From assembly GCF_008014775.2 (NCBI RefSeq), contig NZ_CP144914.1:930001-994000 (forward strand): a DNA stretch of 64,000 nucleotides, given 5' to 3'. Positions 9,527-17,484 of the stretch are shown in pieces; the first letter of the stretch is position 1, and each line of letters starts with the position of its first letter. The notes under the pieces are model-generated. The model worked only from the letters and a program-made list of their open reading frames with translations. It was not told the DNA's origin and made no database searches. Position numbers and translations under genes: made by a program. The DNA comes from Alkalicoccus halolimnae (lineage in GTDB: Bacteria; Bacillota; Bacilli; Bacillales; Salisediminibacteriaceae).

Positions 9527-10276
9527 TTATTCATTATCCAAACCGTTCTTCTTATAAGCATAAATGAAAATACCTAAGGCAAGGAATAGAGATACTATAA
9601 GAACACCGGTATCTGTAAGATTCCATTGATACTCGCTGTTTAATGAAAAGGAGTCTGCTAGATTGGCCAAAACTCCTCCATACGTGAAATTTAAAATTTC
9701 AGCGAAATCCTCATTGAAAATACGGAGGACCGGAGTGGACGTTAACAGAATTAAAATCGGCGTACTTACGAGCGTAGCCTGCGCCTGATTTTTTGCATAA
9801 ATGCCAATTATATTTCCGATTAAAATGCTGATTAGGCTGGCAGCTGTCGTCATGATCAGATATATAAGTACGGGTATTTCCCCAAAGGAAATTCCGCTTG
9901 CCGGAATAATTAATATGTTGGTAGTGACTAGAATGAGCAGGATTGGAATCATACTGCCTAAGAAATATTCAATGCCGTTTACTGACGAAGTCATTAATAC
10001 TCTCAACGTATGTTTTTCCTTTTCTTCCGCTATAGGTGAGCTGCTCATTGATATACCTGCTATAGCAATATTGAAAATCAGACCAAAACTCAGCAAAAAA
10101 CCATCTGTTGAAAACGGAGCTCCTCCTTCTCCGGCATCCACTTCCGGCAAAAGATTTCTCATGACGATAACGAAAATTATAGCAAATACCGGTGAGAAAA
10201 GGATGCTCATATTACCCAGTATCAATTTTATTTTCAATTGAAAAATGGCGTTAACTTTTCTAAGTGACAGTTTCAA
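9527..10276 (-). CDS. ABC-2 type transporter permease
   Basis: Six-helix membrane subunit of an ABC exporter, 249 residues. The N-terminal cytoplasmic helix is followed by a first helix with the acidic motif LLPEVDAGEGG exposed outside and a second helix with SSSPIAEEKEKHTLRVLMTS, the coupling segment typical of ABC-2 permeases. The TTG start at 10276 overlaps the ATPase stop (TTGA) and is preceded by GGGAGGG, so it is coupled to the ATPase gene. The exported substrate is unknown. Drug, peptide or lipid export is typical of such small two-gene systems. Confidence 0.88.
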   Translation of the reverse strand: MKLSLRKVNAIFQLKIKLILGNMSILFSPVFAIIFVIVMRNLLPEVDAGEGGAPFSTDGFLLSFGLIFNIAIAGISMSSSPIAEEKEKHTLRVLMTSSVNGIEYFLGSMIPILLILVTTNILIIPASGISFGEIPVLIYLIMTTAASLISILIGNIIGIYAKNQAQATLVSTPILILLTSTPVLRIFNEDFAEILNFTYGGVLANLADSFSLNSEYQWNLTDTGVLIVSLFLALGIFIYAYKKNGLDNE

Positions 10277-11124
10277 ACTAATTCCCTCCCGGTAACTTCC
10301 AAGAATACTTTTTCCAGATTTGGTTCACATGAGTGAATCGTCATGAGTTCATCATTTGCCAGCCAATGATTTATTTTTGCGAATGAGTCCGCAGTATGGG
10401 GTAAAAGATGTTCTTTTTGATTCCTTAACAGGATCTGGTACTGTTTATCCTGATTATATTTAAGTGTTAAAGCCTTCGGTGAATCATGTTCCACGATAAG
10501 CCCCTCGTTTAAAAGTGCTACGTTATCACAAAGTTTGGCAGCTTCATCCATATTATGAGTAGTCAGGAAAATGGCCGTCCCGCTATCCTTTAATTCGGTC
10601 AATAAGGCGTGAATTGATTCTGTTGTAACGGGGTCGAGCCCGCTTGTAGGTTCATCTAAAAAAAGTATTTTTGGTTGATGCAGCATGGCTCTTGTAAGAA
10701 TTAAACGCTGTTTCATTCCTCTGGATAAATTTTGGGCAGGTTTATTTTTATCTCCAAATAAACCGACTTTTTTGAGGAGGAAATCAATCCTCTTTTTATC
10801 CACATTCAATAACTTGGCAAATACGGTCAAATTATTATAGACTGACAGCCTCTCGTATAACCCGCTATTATCCGTGACAATTCCCAATTGTTCATAAATA
10901 CTTTCTTCGATCTCTTCTACTGGTATTCCCAAAATAAAAGCTTTCCCGGAAGTTGGTGCCAGCTGTCCGGTTAAGATTTTAATCGTGGTTGTTTTTCCTG
11001 AGCCGGAAGGACCTAAAAATCCAAATATTTCTCCTTCGTGTACAGAAAAGCTTATATCTTTTAAAGCTTCTTCATCCTTGAATTTTTTTGATAACTTTTC
11101 CACCTGGATTAATTTTTTTGCCAC
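10273..11124 (-). CDS. ABC transporter ATP-binding protein
   Basis: ATPase of the exporter, 283 residues. All catalytic motifs are intact: Walker A GPSGSGKTTT (residue ~39), signature NLSRGMKQR, Walker B ILFLDEPTSGLD and the switch His in TTHNMDEA. The C-terminal ~60 residues are the usual extension of ABC-2 exporter ATPases. The start is GTG with AAGGAG 8 bases upstream. A LytTR-type promoter lies directly upstream (see 11194-11264), so the operon is probably controlled by the LytTR protein encoded just before it. Confidence 0.94.
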   Translation of the reverse strand: MAKKLIQVEKLSKKFKDEEALKDISFSVHEGEIFGFLGPSGSGKTTTIKILTGQLAPTSGKAFILGIPVEEIEESIYEQLGIVTDNSGLYERLSVYNNLTVFAKLLNVDKKRIDFLLKKVGLFGDKNKPAQNLSRGMKQRLILTRAMLHQPKILFLDEPTSGLDPVTTESIHALLTELKDSGTAIFLTTHNMDEAAKLCDNVALLNEGLIVEHDSPKALTLKYNQDKQYQILLRNQKEHLLPHTADSFAKINHWLANDELMTIHSCEPNLEKVFLEVTGRELV

Positions 11125-11193
11125 TTAGTTTCTCTCCTTTATAACGCATGTGATGGTTATCAACGGACGTTGTCTAACCTGTTCACAATCTAC

Positions 11194-11222
11194 TCTATAG
11201 AAACAAACTGAAATTGTCGTAA
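11194..11222 (-). promoter_or_regulatory. Promoter of the ABC exporter operon
   Basis: On the minus strand TTACGA (11222-11217), a 17-bp spacer and TATAGA (11199-11194). The LytTR-type repeats lie immediately upstream of the -35 box, the position of activator sites in AgrA/LytTR systems. No terminator was seen between the regulator gene and this promoter. Confidence 0.6.
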
Positions 11223-11236
11223 ATCCCCGCTGAACA

Positions 11237-11264
11237 GTAACAATACTAAGCCCAAATGTAACAA
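11237..11264 (-). promoter_or_regulatory. Candidate LytTR binding site: TTGTTAC direct repeat, 21-bp period
   Basis: Two identical TTGTTAC heptamers in direct orientation on the minus strand (11264-11258 and 11243-11237) are exactly 21 bp apart, two helical turns. LytTR regulators are known to bind 9-bp direct repeats with a 12-13 bp gap, that is a 21-22 bp period, with a GTT core. The site ends 14 bp before the -35 element. Confidence 0.55.
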
Positions 11265-11304
11265 AAAGAGACTGAAATAATGCTATTTCAACCTCAAATG
11301 TTCG

Positions 11305-12300
11305 TTAAAATTCAATTAATGTCCGCATTTCTTCTAAACGGCTGCGTGAGAGGGGCAGTTTCACGTTGGGATTTCCTTTCAGAATTAATGTATAGCTGTT
11401 CTTTGAATAACTCACTAATTCGGATACACGCTGTAAATTAACAAGGTAAGAACGGTGGCATCGAAAGAAGCCGAAATGAGTCAGCTTTTCTTCCAGTTCA
11501 TTCATCGTTAAATCAGTCGGGAAGTGTTCGTTCCCTATTCGAATCGTGCTCACACTGTTAACACTTTCAATAAAATCAATTTCGTCAGGGCTGAAAAAGA
11601 CAGTTTTATCAGCCGAGCGGCTGGATACTTTATAGACTTTACTGGGCTTCATTCCCATATCGGCTTTATCTGCCGGCACCAGGTTATGGTCATCAGAGAG
11701 ATCTGTTTTTTCCAGTCCGCTATAACGGTTGTAACGGTAAATATCGCTGCTCAATAACAATAATTCTTCAAGGTAATGAGAGGTAAATAAAACAGCGGTA
11801 TTATTTTCCTGAAGATGTTTTATGGCTTTCAAGTATAATTCAATCCCATCCGTCGAGGAATTGCTCAGAGGACTTTGAATCAATACTAACTCTGGAGAAA
11901 ATAAGGACATTCGTAATAAGCTGACTCTCCTTTTTTGATCCAGGGTTAATTTGCTGATTTTTGTTTTCCAGACATCAGATAACGAAAATGTGCCAATAAG
12001 ATCTTCAACAGAAGTTTTAAAACCAGCTATCTTTTTAAAAATAGTTAAGTAATTGCAGACAGTTAAGGTTTCATATAAACCATCTTCCGTAAATTCCGTT
12101 AATATGTTGTTCGTTTCCTTTTTGATATGGCCGCTGGAAGGAGCGATCTTCCCGGCCATCAGCTTTATAAGAATACGGCTTTCTTCGCTGGTCATCTTAA
12201 TTCCAATCTGGGAATTTTCTTTTATAATTAAATTAATATCTTTTAAGACTGTATAGTTATCATCTTGTTTCATGACGTTTTCTAAAGTCATTAAGGTCAC
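11305..12300 (-). CDS. Degenerate ABC-ATPase domain fused to a LytTR DNA-binding domain; likely regulator of the exporter
   Basis: A 331-residue two-domain protein. Residues 1-195 follow the fold order of an ABC ATPase but every catalytic motif is lost: the Walker A position reads GIKMTSEESR with no GKS/T, the signature is KLTLDQKRR, and Walker B is LVLIQSPLSN with no Asp or Glu. Only TSHY of the switch region remains. Residues 225-331 are a LytTR domain (RCHRSYLVNLQRV, then PLSRSRLEEM). It probably binds DNA rather than ATP. The GTG at 12300 suits AAGGAAAGG 10 bases upstream; an ATG at 12291 is an alternative. It precedes the exporter operon by 180 bp. Confidence 0.85.
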   Translation of the reverse strand: MTLMTLENVMKQDDNYTVLKDINLIIKENSQIGIKMTSEESRILIKLMAGKIAPSSGHIKKETNNILTEFTEDGLYETLTVCNYLTIFKKIAGFKTSVEDLIGTFSLSDVWKTKISKLTLDQKRRVSLLRMSLFSPELVLIQSPLSNSSTDGIELYLKAIKHLQENNTAVLFTSHYLEELLLLSSDIYRYNRYSGLEKTDLSDDHNLVPADKADMGMKPSKVYKVSSRSADKTVFFSPDEIDFIESVNSVSTIRIGNEHFPTDLTMNELEEKLTHFGFFRCHRSYLVNLQRVSELVSYSKNSYTLILKGNPNVKLPLSRSRLEEMRTLIEF

Positions 12301-12436
12301 TCAAAGCACGCCTTTCCTTATTTAAGTGTTTCCATCAGGTTTATTGTAATCAAAATCACATGGGAAGAATACAGCCATTTTTTGCTGTGCGGGATGTTAA
12401 CGAAACGGAAGATGCTTTTTGAAGGATTAAAAATAA

Positions 12437-12780
12437 TGGCTGTCTTGATAATAAAGTAAATAAGCGGTGAACGTGCGCTATCGTTTCCATGGGGACGCTT
12501 TCCGGGACCGGTCTCAGCTAATCCCGTCCTCCCTGCGGTCGTGCGGGGTGGATCTTCAGCTCGTCCTTATTCGCCACGGAGTCGCCCCATGTCCTCTCCA
12601 GCTTACGTTAAAAAGACAGAGCAGATCTGATAAGGAAGGCCATTCTGAACTGGATAGAGGGGAAACTCCATTCCTATAGAATGACCTTTTCATGACTCAT
12701 GGGGCAGCTGTCCGGCATACGTATCTCTATATAGCTTGTTTTCACCAAGTCTGCGTAAGAGCCACTGAGTTTAACACAGC
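12437..12780 (+). repeat. Repeat family A, near full-length copy
   Basis: About 340 bp, starting GGCTGTCTTGATAATAAAGT, with the conserved block CGTTTCCATGGGGACGCTTT (12482-12501) and the central GGAGTCGCCCCATGTCCTCT (12580-12599), ending near GTTTAACACAGC. It matches 27888-28205 (same strand) and 32330-32654 (opposite strand). The open frame inside it (12467-12679) is not conserved between copies and is not a gene. Confidence 0.8.
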
Positions 12781-12924
12781 AAAAAAATACGAACTGTTAC
12801 AACTTATTGAGGTGAAGGAAGATCAAACGAAACAAATCCTGGATTATAAGTAATTATAACAAAATGAAAAGTTAAATTAGGAAAGGTATTTGATATTGAA
12901 CGGAGATCGTCATCAGGGAGGGAC

Positions 12925-13009
12925 AGTTGAAGACAGGCCCCTTGGTAAGTGTCCCGAGTGAAACAACGACGGCGGGCAATAGAGAAATTTATAAATAATA
13001 AATTCATCA
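12925..13009 (+). repeat. Short repeat shared with 22810-22862 (family C)
   Basis: The stretch around 12957-13009 contains ACGACGGCGGG and then AGAGAAATTTATAAATAATA followed by TTCATCA. Nearly the same sequence occurs at 22810-22862 next to the DapA-family gene. It occupies the region just upstream of the YdeI-like gene's true start. Confidence 0.6.
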
Positions 13010-13041
13010 GATGTATTGAACTCAGAAAGGAGGCGTTCAAA

Positions 13042-13614
13042 TTGGAAATTAATAATTTAATCAAAGTGAAGACGAGGCAGGAATTAAGGGAATGGTTCGA
13101 GGAAAATTCAAAGACGGAAAAATTCTGCTGGATAATAGTGAGCAGGACTGAAAAAGAAGATGTCATATTGTATCTGGATGCCGTGGAGGAAGCTTTATGT
13201 TTTGGCTGGATTGATGGGATAGCAAAGAAAACTTCAGACACAAACGAACCGGCACAAAGGTTTTCTCCGAGAAAGAAAAACAGTAACTGGACAGAATTAA
13301 ATAAAGAAAGAGTAAGAAGATTAGATAAGCTGGGATTGATGAAAGAAGAAGGACTCGCCATTCTCCCTGATATGCGGGACGAATCTTTTACTATAGATAA
13401 ACATATTGAAAACCGCCTAAAAGAAGACGCTCAGTTATATAAGAACTTTATGAAATTCCCCGAACTTTACAGAAGGATCAGAATTGATACTATACAGAGT
13501 TATAGAAAGGAACCGGATATCTATAATAAAAGGTTGGAAAAGTTTATTGAGAATACAAGAAATAATAAAATGTACGGTCAATGGAATGATAATGGCCGCC
13601 TGATCAATTATTGA
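13042..13614 (+). CDS. YdeI/OmpD-associated (YdeI-like) family protein
   Basis: Predicted cytoplasmic protein of 190 residues. The conserved block EEALCFGWIDGIAKKTSD, followed by RFSPRKKNSNWTELNKERVRRL, is the signature of the YdeI/OmdA family, whose biochemical role is unclear (bacteriocin or envelope-stress tolerance has been suggested for some members). I place the start at the TTG at 13042 because AAAGGAGG lies 8 bases upstream. The longer open frame from 12949 runs through repeat DNA. No operon partner. Confidence 0.85.
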   Translation: MEINNLIKVKTRQELREWFEENSKTEKFCWIIVSRTEKEDVILYLDAVEEALCFGWIDGIAKKTSDTNEPAQRFSPRKKNSNWTELNKERVRRLDKLGLMKEEGLAILPDMRDESFTIDKHIENRLKEDAQLYKNFMKFPELYRRIRIDTIQSYRKEPDIYNKRLEKFIENTRNNKMYGQWNDNGRLINY

Positions 13615-13745
13615 TCAGGCAAAGATAATGCCTGAAACCCAGATGCCCACTGTGGGAAGGGATACAGGTTGATTCTTTCGACAGTCCTTGAGGAGGAAAT
13701 ATTCGAAAAGTACCTGGTTCAATTTACTCTGCTTATGAAAGATAG

Positions 13746-13773
13746 TTGACATTGAGAATCATTATCATATAAA
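13746..13773 (+). promoter_or_regulatory. Promoter overlapped by a Fur box
   Basis: TTGACA (13746-13751), a 16-bp spacer and TATAAA (13768-13773). The spacer is almost wholly occupied by the Fur box at 13753-13767, so it should be repressed when iron is sufficient. It reads towards the broken ORF at 13816 and the IDEAL-domain gene. Confidence 0.6.
13753..13767 (+). promoter_or_regulatory. Fur box 1
   Basis: TGAGAATCATTATCA matches the Bacillus 7-1-7 Fur box TGATAATNATTATCA at 14 of 15 positions and lies between the -35 and -10 elements. Confidence 0.72.
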
Positions 13774-13787
13774 ATAAGATCATTAAA

Positions 13788-13802
13788 TGATAATTGTTCT
13801 CA
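13788..13802 (+). promoter_or_regulatory. Fur box 2
   Basis: TGATAATTGTTCTCA matches the 7-1-7 Fur box at 13 of 15 positions. It lies about 35 bp downstream of box 1, near the expected transcript start. Confidence 0.55.
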
Positions 13803-13815
13803 ATTGTTTTGTGTT

Positions 13816-14045
13816 GTGATTTATGGTAATCCGCCCTTTTATCAAGATGACGTTCTTATACTTCCTTTTCGTGAAAGCAGAGGACATAACTTTCATGCGA
13901 ACTGGATAGAGAAAAATGGGTAAAAATGGTATTTAATGCATTAAAGAAAAATGAAGGTGAGCTGCCGTTCAAAAGGAAATTAAATTTGAAAATAAATGGA
14001 CGGCTTGAAAAAGTATTCGTCCAAATGGAGGGTGCATATGGTTGA
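13816..14045 (+). pseudogene. Remnant of a Fur-controlled gene, frameshifted
   Basis: Two adjacent open segments in different frames look like parts of one protein: 13816-13923 (GTG start, contains GNPPFYQDDVLILPF and ends WIEKNG-stop) and 13926-14045 (starts MVFNALKKNEGELPF, contains NGRLEKVFVQMEG). Neither has an SD. A single-base change near 13921 would join them into about 75 residues. I do not recognise the family. The iron-regulated promoter in front suggests a former iron-acquisition or iron-sparing gene. The second segment overlaps the start of the IDEAL gene by 8 bp. Confidence 0.45.
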
Positions 14046-14442
14046 TCATTATATTGCCGTACAATCATTCCTGTATCAAATAGACTGTTCCTGCCCGGAT
14101 AAGAAACACGCAGGGAGAGTGAAAATTAATCAGAAGGATATTATCAGCGTTCAGAATGATCAGATGATTAAGAGAGCAGACGTATGGTATGTTTCCGTCA
14201 AAGTGAACGAGCACCGTTTTTATATGTCCTGCGATGATTTAAACCGCTGTTACACCCTGGGCTTAGTATTATCCGAAATGGACGTTGAACTGCAGCTCAA
14301 TCATCTCCATTACCAAATCGACAAGGCCCTGGATCTTTCTGATAAAAGTAAATTCAACGAACTATCACAGAAATGGGTAGAAACGAAACAGTACAGCCGG
14401 AAATTTGCGTCTGTAAAACGTCCTGTGGAACTCTCTGTGTAA
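14038..14442 (+). CDS. IDEAL-domain protein
   Basis: Small cytosolic protein of 134 residues. Residues ~92-115 (YQIDKALDLSDKSKFNEL) fit the IDEAL domain (I-D-x-ALD-x-x-DK-x-x-F), a short module at the C-terminus of several Bacillus proteins of unclear function. The N-terminal ~90 residues contain CSCPDKKHAG, a possible metal or redox motif, and a beta-rich segment. The ATG at 14038 follows GGAGG with 7 bases spacing. It may be read from the Fur-box promoter 270 bp upstream. A terminator follows. Confidence 0.78.
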   Translation: MVDHYIAVQSFLYQIDCSCPDKKHAGRVKINQKDIISVQNDQMIKRADVWYVSVKVNEHRFYMSCDDLNRCYTLGLVLSEMDVELQLNHLHYQIDKALDLSDKSKFNELSQKWVETKQYSRKFASVKRPVELSV

Positions 14443-14510
14443 ATGAGATTAAATCCCGGGAGGTAGACTTAAACCTGGAATATCCGCCCATAGAGAAGCT
14501 GTAGAAAATG

Positions 14511-14545
14511 GCCGTGCTCCTGAACAGGGAGACGGCTTTTTTTGT
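14511..14545 (+). terminator. Terminator downstream of the IDEAL-domain gene
   Basis: Stem GCCGTGCTCC with GGGAGACGGC (one unpaired base), loop TGAACA, then seven T residues. Confidence 0.85.
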
Positions 14546-15063
14546 TACTTTTTTAGTTATTTTAACGTACATTTTATTAATAGATAAAGTAACTGTTCGT
14601 ATATAAAGTCGGAGGACTGAAACGGCAGACGGCGGCTGCGACGGGATTTTAGCGAAGTCTAAAAATCCGTTCTTCCGGTTCCGAGCAGTGGAAGAATTAG
14701 TTGAAGACGAGCCCCGCGGAAAGCGTCCGTCTGAAGTGGAAATCATTCACCATGTTCGGAACTCCCTTTCTTACAGCGACTTATGTAATTGATTCAAGCA
14801 TGCGAATATTCACATACTATTTCAAAATACTTGAAGCGGATAAAAAAGTAGTGCAAAATAGTGGAATATTCAGAAATGTAATGATAGTCACAAAAGACGA
14901 GTACTGAAATTTTTAAACTGCCGGCATGAAGCATTGGAAAATTACGCAGAACGCAGTTCCGGCCGGAAATCCTCTTCAAGGCGAACGGAAGCGAATCTGC
15001 CTATTGAACTAACAGCACTTTATGTTATAAATACAAATCCTGCTGAGAAGGAGGAAGATAAAA
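14546..15063. repeat. Gene-free stretch with a family C copy and a 45-bp repeat
   Basis: 14605-14745 is a GC-rich family C element (ACGGCAGACGGCGGCTGCG, then GCGGAAAGCGTCCGTCTGAA). 14827-14872 (ACTTGAAGCGG, then TGCAAAATAGTGGAATATTC) is about 80% identical to 19651-19695. The open frame at 14934-15131 lacks an SD and overlaps the next gene, so I do not call it. Confidence 0.5.
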
Positions 15064-15519
15064 ATGGAAGAAACGAAATGGGATATGCAGGAAGTGAAGC
15101 GTTTGAAAAAGAAGCGGTTAATTCATACTAATCTCATCATGCTTATCCTTTTCTTCCTGCTCGTTTATTACATACAGTCAGGTGGTTCCGTTCTCGTCTT
15201 ATTCGGGTTATGCTGCGTGATTATGTGGATGATGATCATCCAGATGCTGTTTACGCTGAAAACCGGAAAGACTATCGGTACAAAAACAAGTCAGCTTGTT
15301 CAGGCTTTCGATAGAGATCATAAGGGAGAAAAGAGCTGGAAGCGCAGAAGAACAGCAGAAACTATTTTTCTCGTTACATTTAATCTTTTCCTCACTATTT
15401 CCTTATTTATTTTCAACTTTGAGGCACTAGACCTGCGTTTTTCTTCAACCGCATTCCCATTTATCGGAAGCTGGATAGGCTATAACATAGGAGAGAGTTA
15501 CAGAATAAACCGTTTGTGA
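15064..15519 (+). CDS. Four-helix membrane protein, first of two paralogues
   Basis: 151 residues. A charged N-terminus (EVKRLKKKR) precedes two hydrophobic helices, a cytoplasmic loop with QLVQAFDRDHKGEKSWKRR and two more helices ending in WIGYNIGESYRINRL. I do not recognise the family. The gene at 16055 encodes a protein of the same length and layout with well over half the residues identical in the loops. The ATG is set by AAGGAGG. A family B repeat separates the two genes. Confidence 0.75.
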   Translation: MEETKWDMQEVKRLKKKRLIHTNLIMLILFFLLVYYIQSGGSVLVLFGLCCVIMWMMIIQMLFTLKTGKTIGTKTSQLVQAFDRDHKGEKSWKRRRTAETIFLVTFNLFLTISLFIFNFEALDLRFSSTAFPFIGSWIGYNIGESYRINRL

Positions 15520-15599
15520 AGAAGGCAGAAGCTGTAGGGGCGATATTAAAAAATAAGCTCTGTTAAGTCTGTTGTTGATATATATAAGAAAACTTCGCT

Positions 15600-15925
15600 T
15601 CAACTCGGCAGGCTTGCCGTGGAGGAGCTTTCCAGCTTCCTCGTGCTTCGCCCTGCGGGATCTTCCAATCTCCTTTTTCCACAGGCGTCCGCCGGTTTCC
15701 GCTTCGTTTTGATTCTTCCATACAGAAACCCCGCTTGTTGAATCAAGAAGATACCAAGGTAAAAACCAGTGCCAAGGTGATTTTTCAAGACGCCTGCGGA
15801 AAAAGAAAGCGGGAAGATCCTCCCGGACGCAAGGGAGGGAGAGCTGAGGGCTTTCTCCGCGGCAAGCGAAGAAAAAAGAGCCGCAGGCAATCCAATAACA
15901 ACACGGAGCTTTAACAGAGCCAAAA
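15600..15925 (-). repeat. Repeat family B, near full-length copy, reverse orientation
   Basis: Reading the minus strand from 15925: CTGTTAAAGCTCCGTGTTGT, then GCCTGCGGCTC, CTTCCGCTTTCTTTTTCCGCAGGCGTCTTGAAAAATC-type sequence, CTTGATTCAACAAGCGGG and TTTCTGTATGGAAGAATCAAAACGAAGCGGAAACC-type sequence. It matches 28206-28468 and 31936-32150. It lies between the two paralogous membrane protein genes. No transposase is encoded. Confidence 0.75.
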
Positions 15926-16054
15926 AATCAGTAATTACGACGAAAGACTATGACCATTAGAGTTTAAATTGGTTCACTCCAGTTACAGGAATAAATTTTA
16001 TGACTGGAAAATCAAAAAGAGAAACAGAACCCTTTTACAGAAAGGGAGGATAAG

Positions 16055-16510
16055 ATGGCTGAATCAAACTGGGATATACAGGAAGTGAAGGATTTAAAAA
16101 AGAAGCGGTTATTTCATATTGATATCATGGTATTTTTTATGCTCGTTCTACTGGCTTTTTATATAGAGGCCGGGGGGAGAGGGGATGTTTTATTAGGACT
16201 CTGCTGCGCGTTTTTATGGTTGTGGGCAGCAAGCATGTTTTACTCTGTTAAAACAGGAAAGGCATTCGGCACGACAACGAACCAGCTTGTTCAGGATTTT
16301 GACAGAGAGCAGAAAGGGGAAAAACAGTGGAAGCGTAAAACTATAGGAGAGGCTGTCTTTCTCAGCATTGCAGCACTCGGGTTTACCATTTTATTAGTTG
16401 TTCTCGATTTTAACTCTCCAAGTTTGAGTTTTACGCCCATCGCTTTTTCAATCATAGCGAATTGGGTTGGTTTTAATATAGGAGAGCTGATCAGGATGAA
16501 TAATTTATGA
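16055..16510 (+). CDS. Four-helix membrane protein, second of two paralogues
   Basis: 151 residues, paralogue of the protein at 15064: same charged start (WDIQEVKDLKKKRL), the same loop (NQLVQDFDREQKGEKQWKRK) and the same C-terminus (WVGFNIGELIRMNNL). The function is unknown. The ATG is preceded by AAAGGGAGG. The pair looks like a recent tandem duplication, later separated by a repeat element. Confidence 0.75.
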   Translation: MAESNWDIQEVKDLKKKRLFHIDIMVFFMLVLLAFYIEAGGRGDVLLGLCCAFLWLWAASMFYSVKTGKAFGTTTNQLVQDFDREQKGEKQWKRKTIGEAVFLSIAALGFTILLVVLDFNSPSLSFTPIAFSIIANWVGFNIGELIRMNNL

Positions 16511-16966
16511 GGAAGGGTAATTTTTATTGCCATAGATTGCCGATTATCAAAAAATTCATCTATGGTTTTCATACTAAATAGCTTTACTTAAGAAAAAGCT
16601 TTGTTAAAGCTTGGTGTTCATAGCAGGAGGACTGAACCTCTTTCCCCTTTAGAAGTGAATGCATGTGGTCACCCTTATGTCCAGGGTGATCTTCCAGCTT
16701 TCTTTTGTCCGCAGGTGTCTCGAAAAATCATGTTGATGCTCGTTTAATAAAAAACTTCGTTCATATAATCAGTAGGCTTTCAGCTGTAAGGGACAATGGC
16801 CCTATGGGAGAAGGTAATTGAAAGATGACGAAGGAACACAAATCTAACCGGAGATCTCCCCACTGCTGATGAAAAAGAATAGTCCTTGGAAAAAAGGGAG
16901 GTGACTGGAGTCGACTAACTTTTACTTCAGCATTACTGGCTTATTTAACTAATTCCACCTGTTAGT
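16511..16966. repeat. Gene-free stretch with fragments of repeat families B and C
   Basis: 16601-16740 starts TTGTTAAAGCTTGGTGTTCA and contains TTTGTCCGCAGGTGTCTCGA, matching the ends of family B elements with the middle decayed. 16790-16900 has a weak family C resemblance. No gene is supported. Confidence 0.45.
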
Positions 16967-17248
16967 TTAATGGACTGCCACGATTTTAGAATAAAGAAAA
17001 GTGATAAGCAGAATTAATACACCAAGAAGTACGGTTCCTCCGCCGATGAAAAGAGAAATACCCATTCCATCCCATCCTCCTACATACAACAATCCCCAGT
17101 AAAATATTCCTGCCCCAGAGAAGGCGAATAAAAATCCCGTTATATATTTTCTTTTTTTCAAAACACTCCAAACAATCCCAAGAAAAGCAAGGACTAAAAC
17201 AATAACTGGAAACCATAAAAGAAGGATATCCATCATTGCAGAATTCAT
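16967..17248 (-). CDS. YesK-like small membrane protein
   Basis: 93 residues with three hydrophobic helices. The block GGWDGMGISLFIGGGT before the last helix resembles the conserved GGWEGMG motif of YesK-like proteins, a Bacillaceae family without known function. AGGAGCT precedes the ATG at 17248 by 7 bases. It is a single gene, convergent with the upstream accessory region. Confidence 0.7.
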   Translation of the reverse strand: MNSAMMDILLLWFPVIVLVLAFLGIVWSVLKKRKYITGFLFAFSGAGIFYWGLLYVGGWDGMGISLFIGGGTVLLGVLILLITFLYSKIVAVH

Positions 17249-17484
17249 CGTAACAGCTCCTATTCTTTGTTAGGTGACGTTTTTATTTCGTTTTGGTGTT
17301 TATTCTTCTATGTGAACGTGCCAGTTTGTTTAACAGGAAACGTTGTTTATAACATGAATCCAGATAACCTGATTGTATCATACGCCTGCTTCCGTCTTTT
17401 ATTTTCAAGGCAGTCTGACAAAAGGGGTCCACAACTAATATGCTGTGGACCCCTCTCCTGTATTATATATTTATTTCACCGAAT

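Noticed and set aside
12467-12679. 70-residue frame 12467-12679
   Set aside because: It lies fully inside a family A repeat and is not kept open in the other copies.
14934-15131. 65-residue frame before the first membrane paralogue
   Set aside because: No SD and overlaps the well-supported start at 15064.
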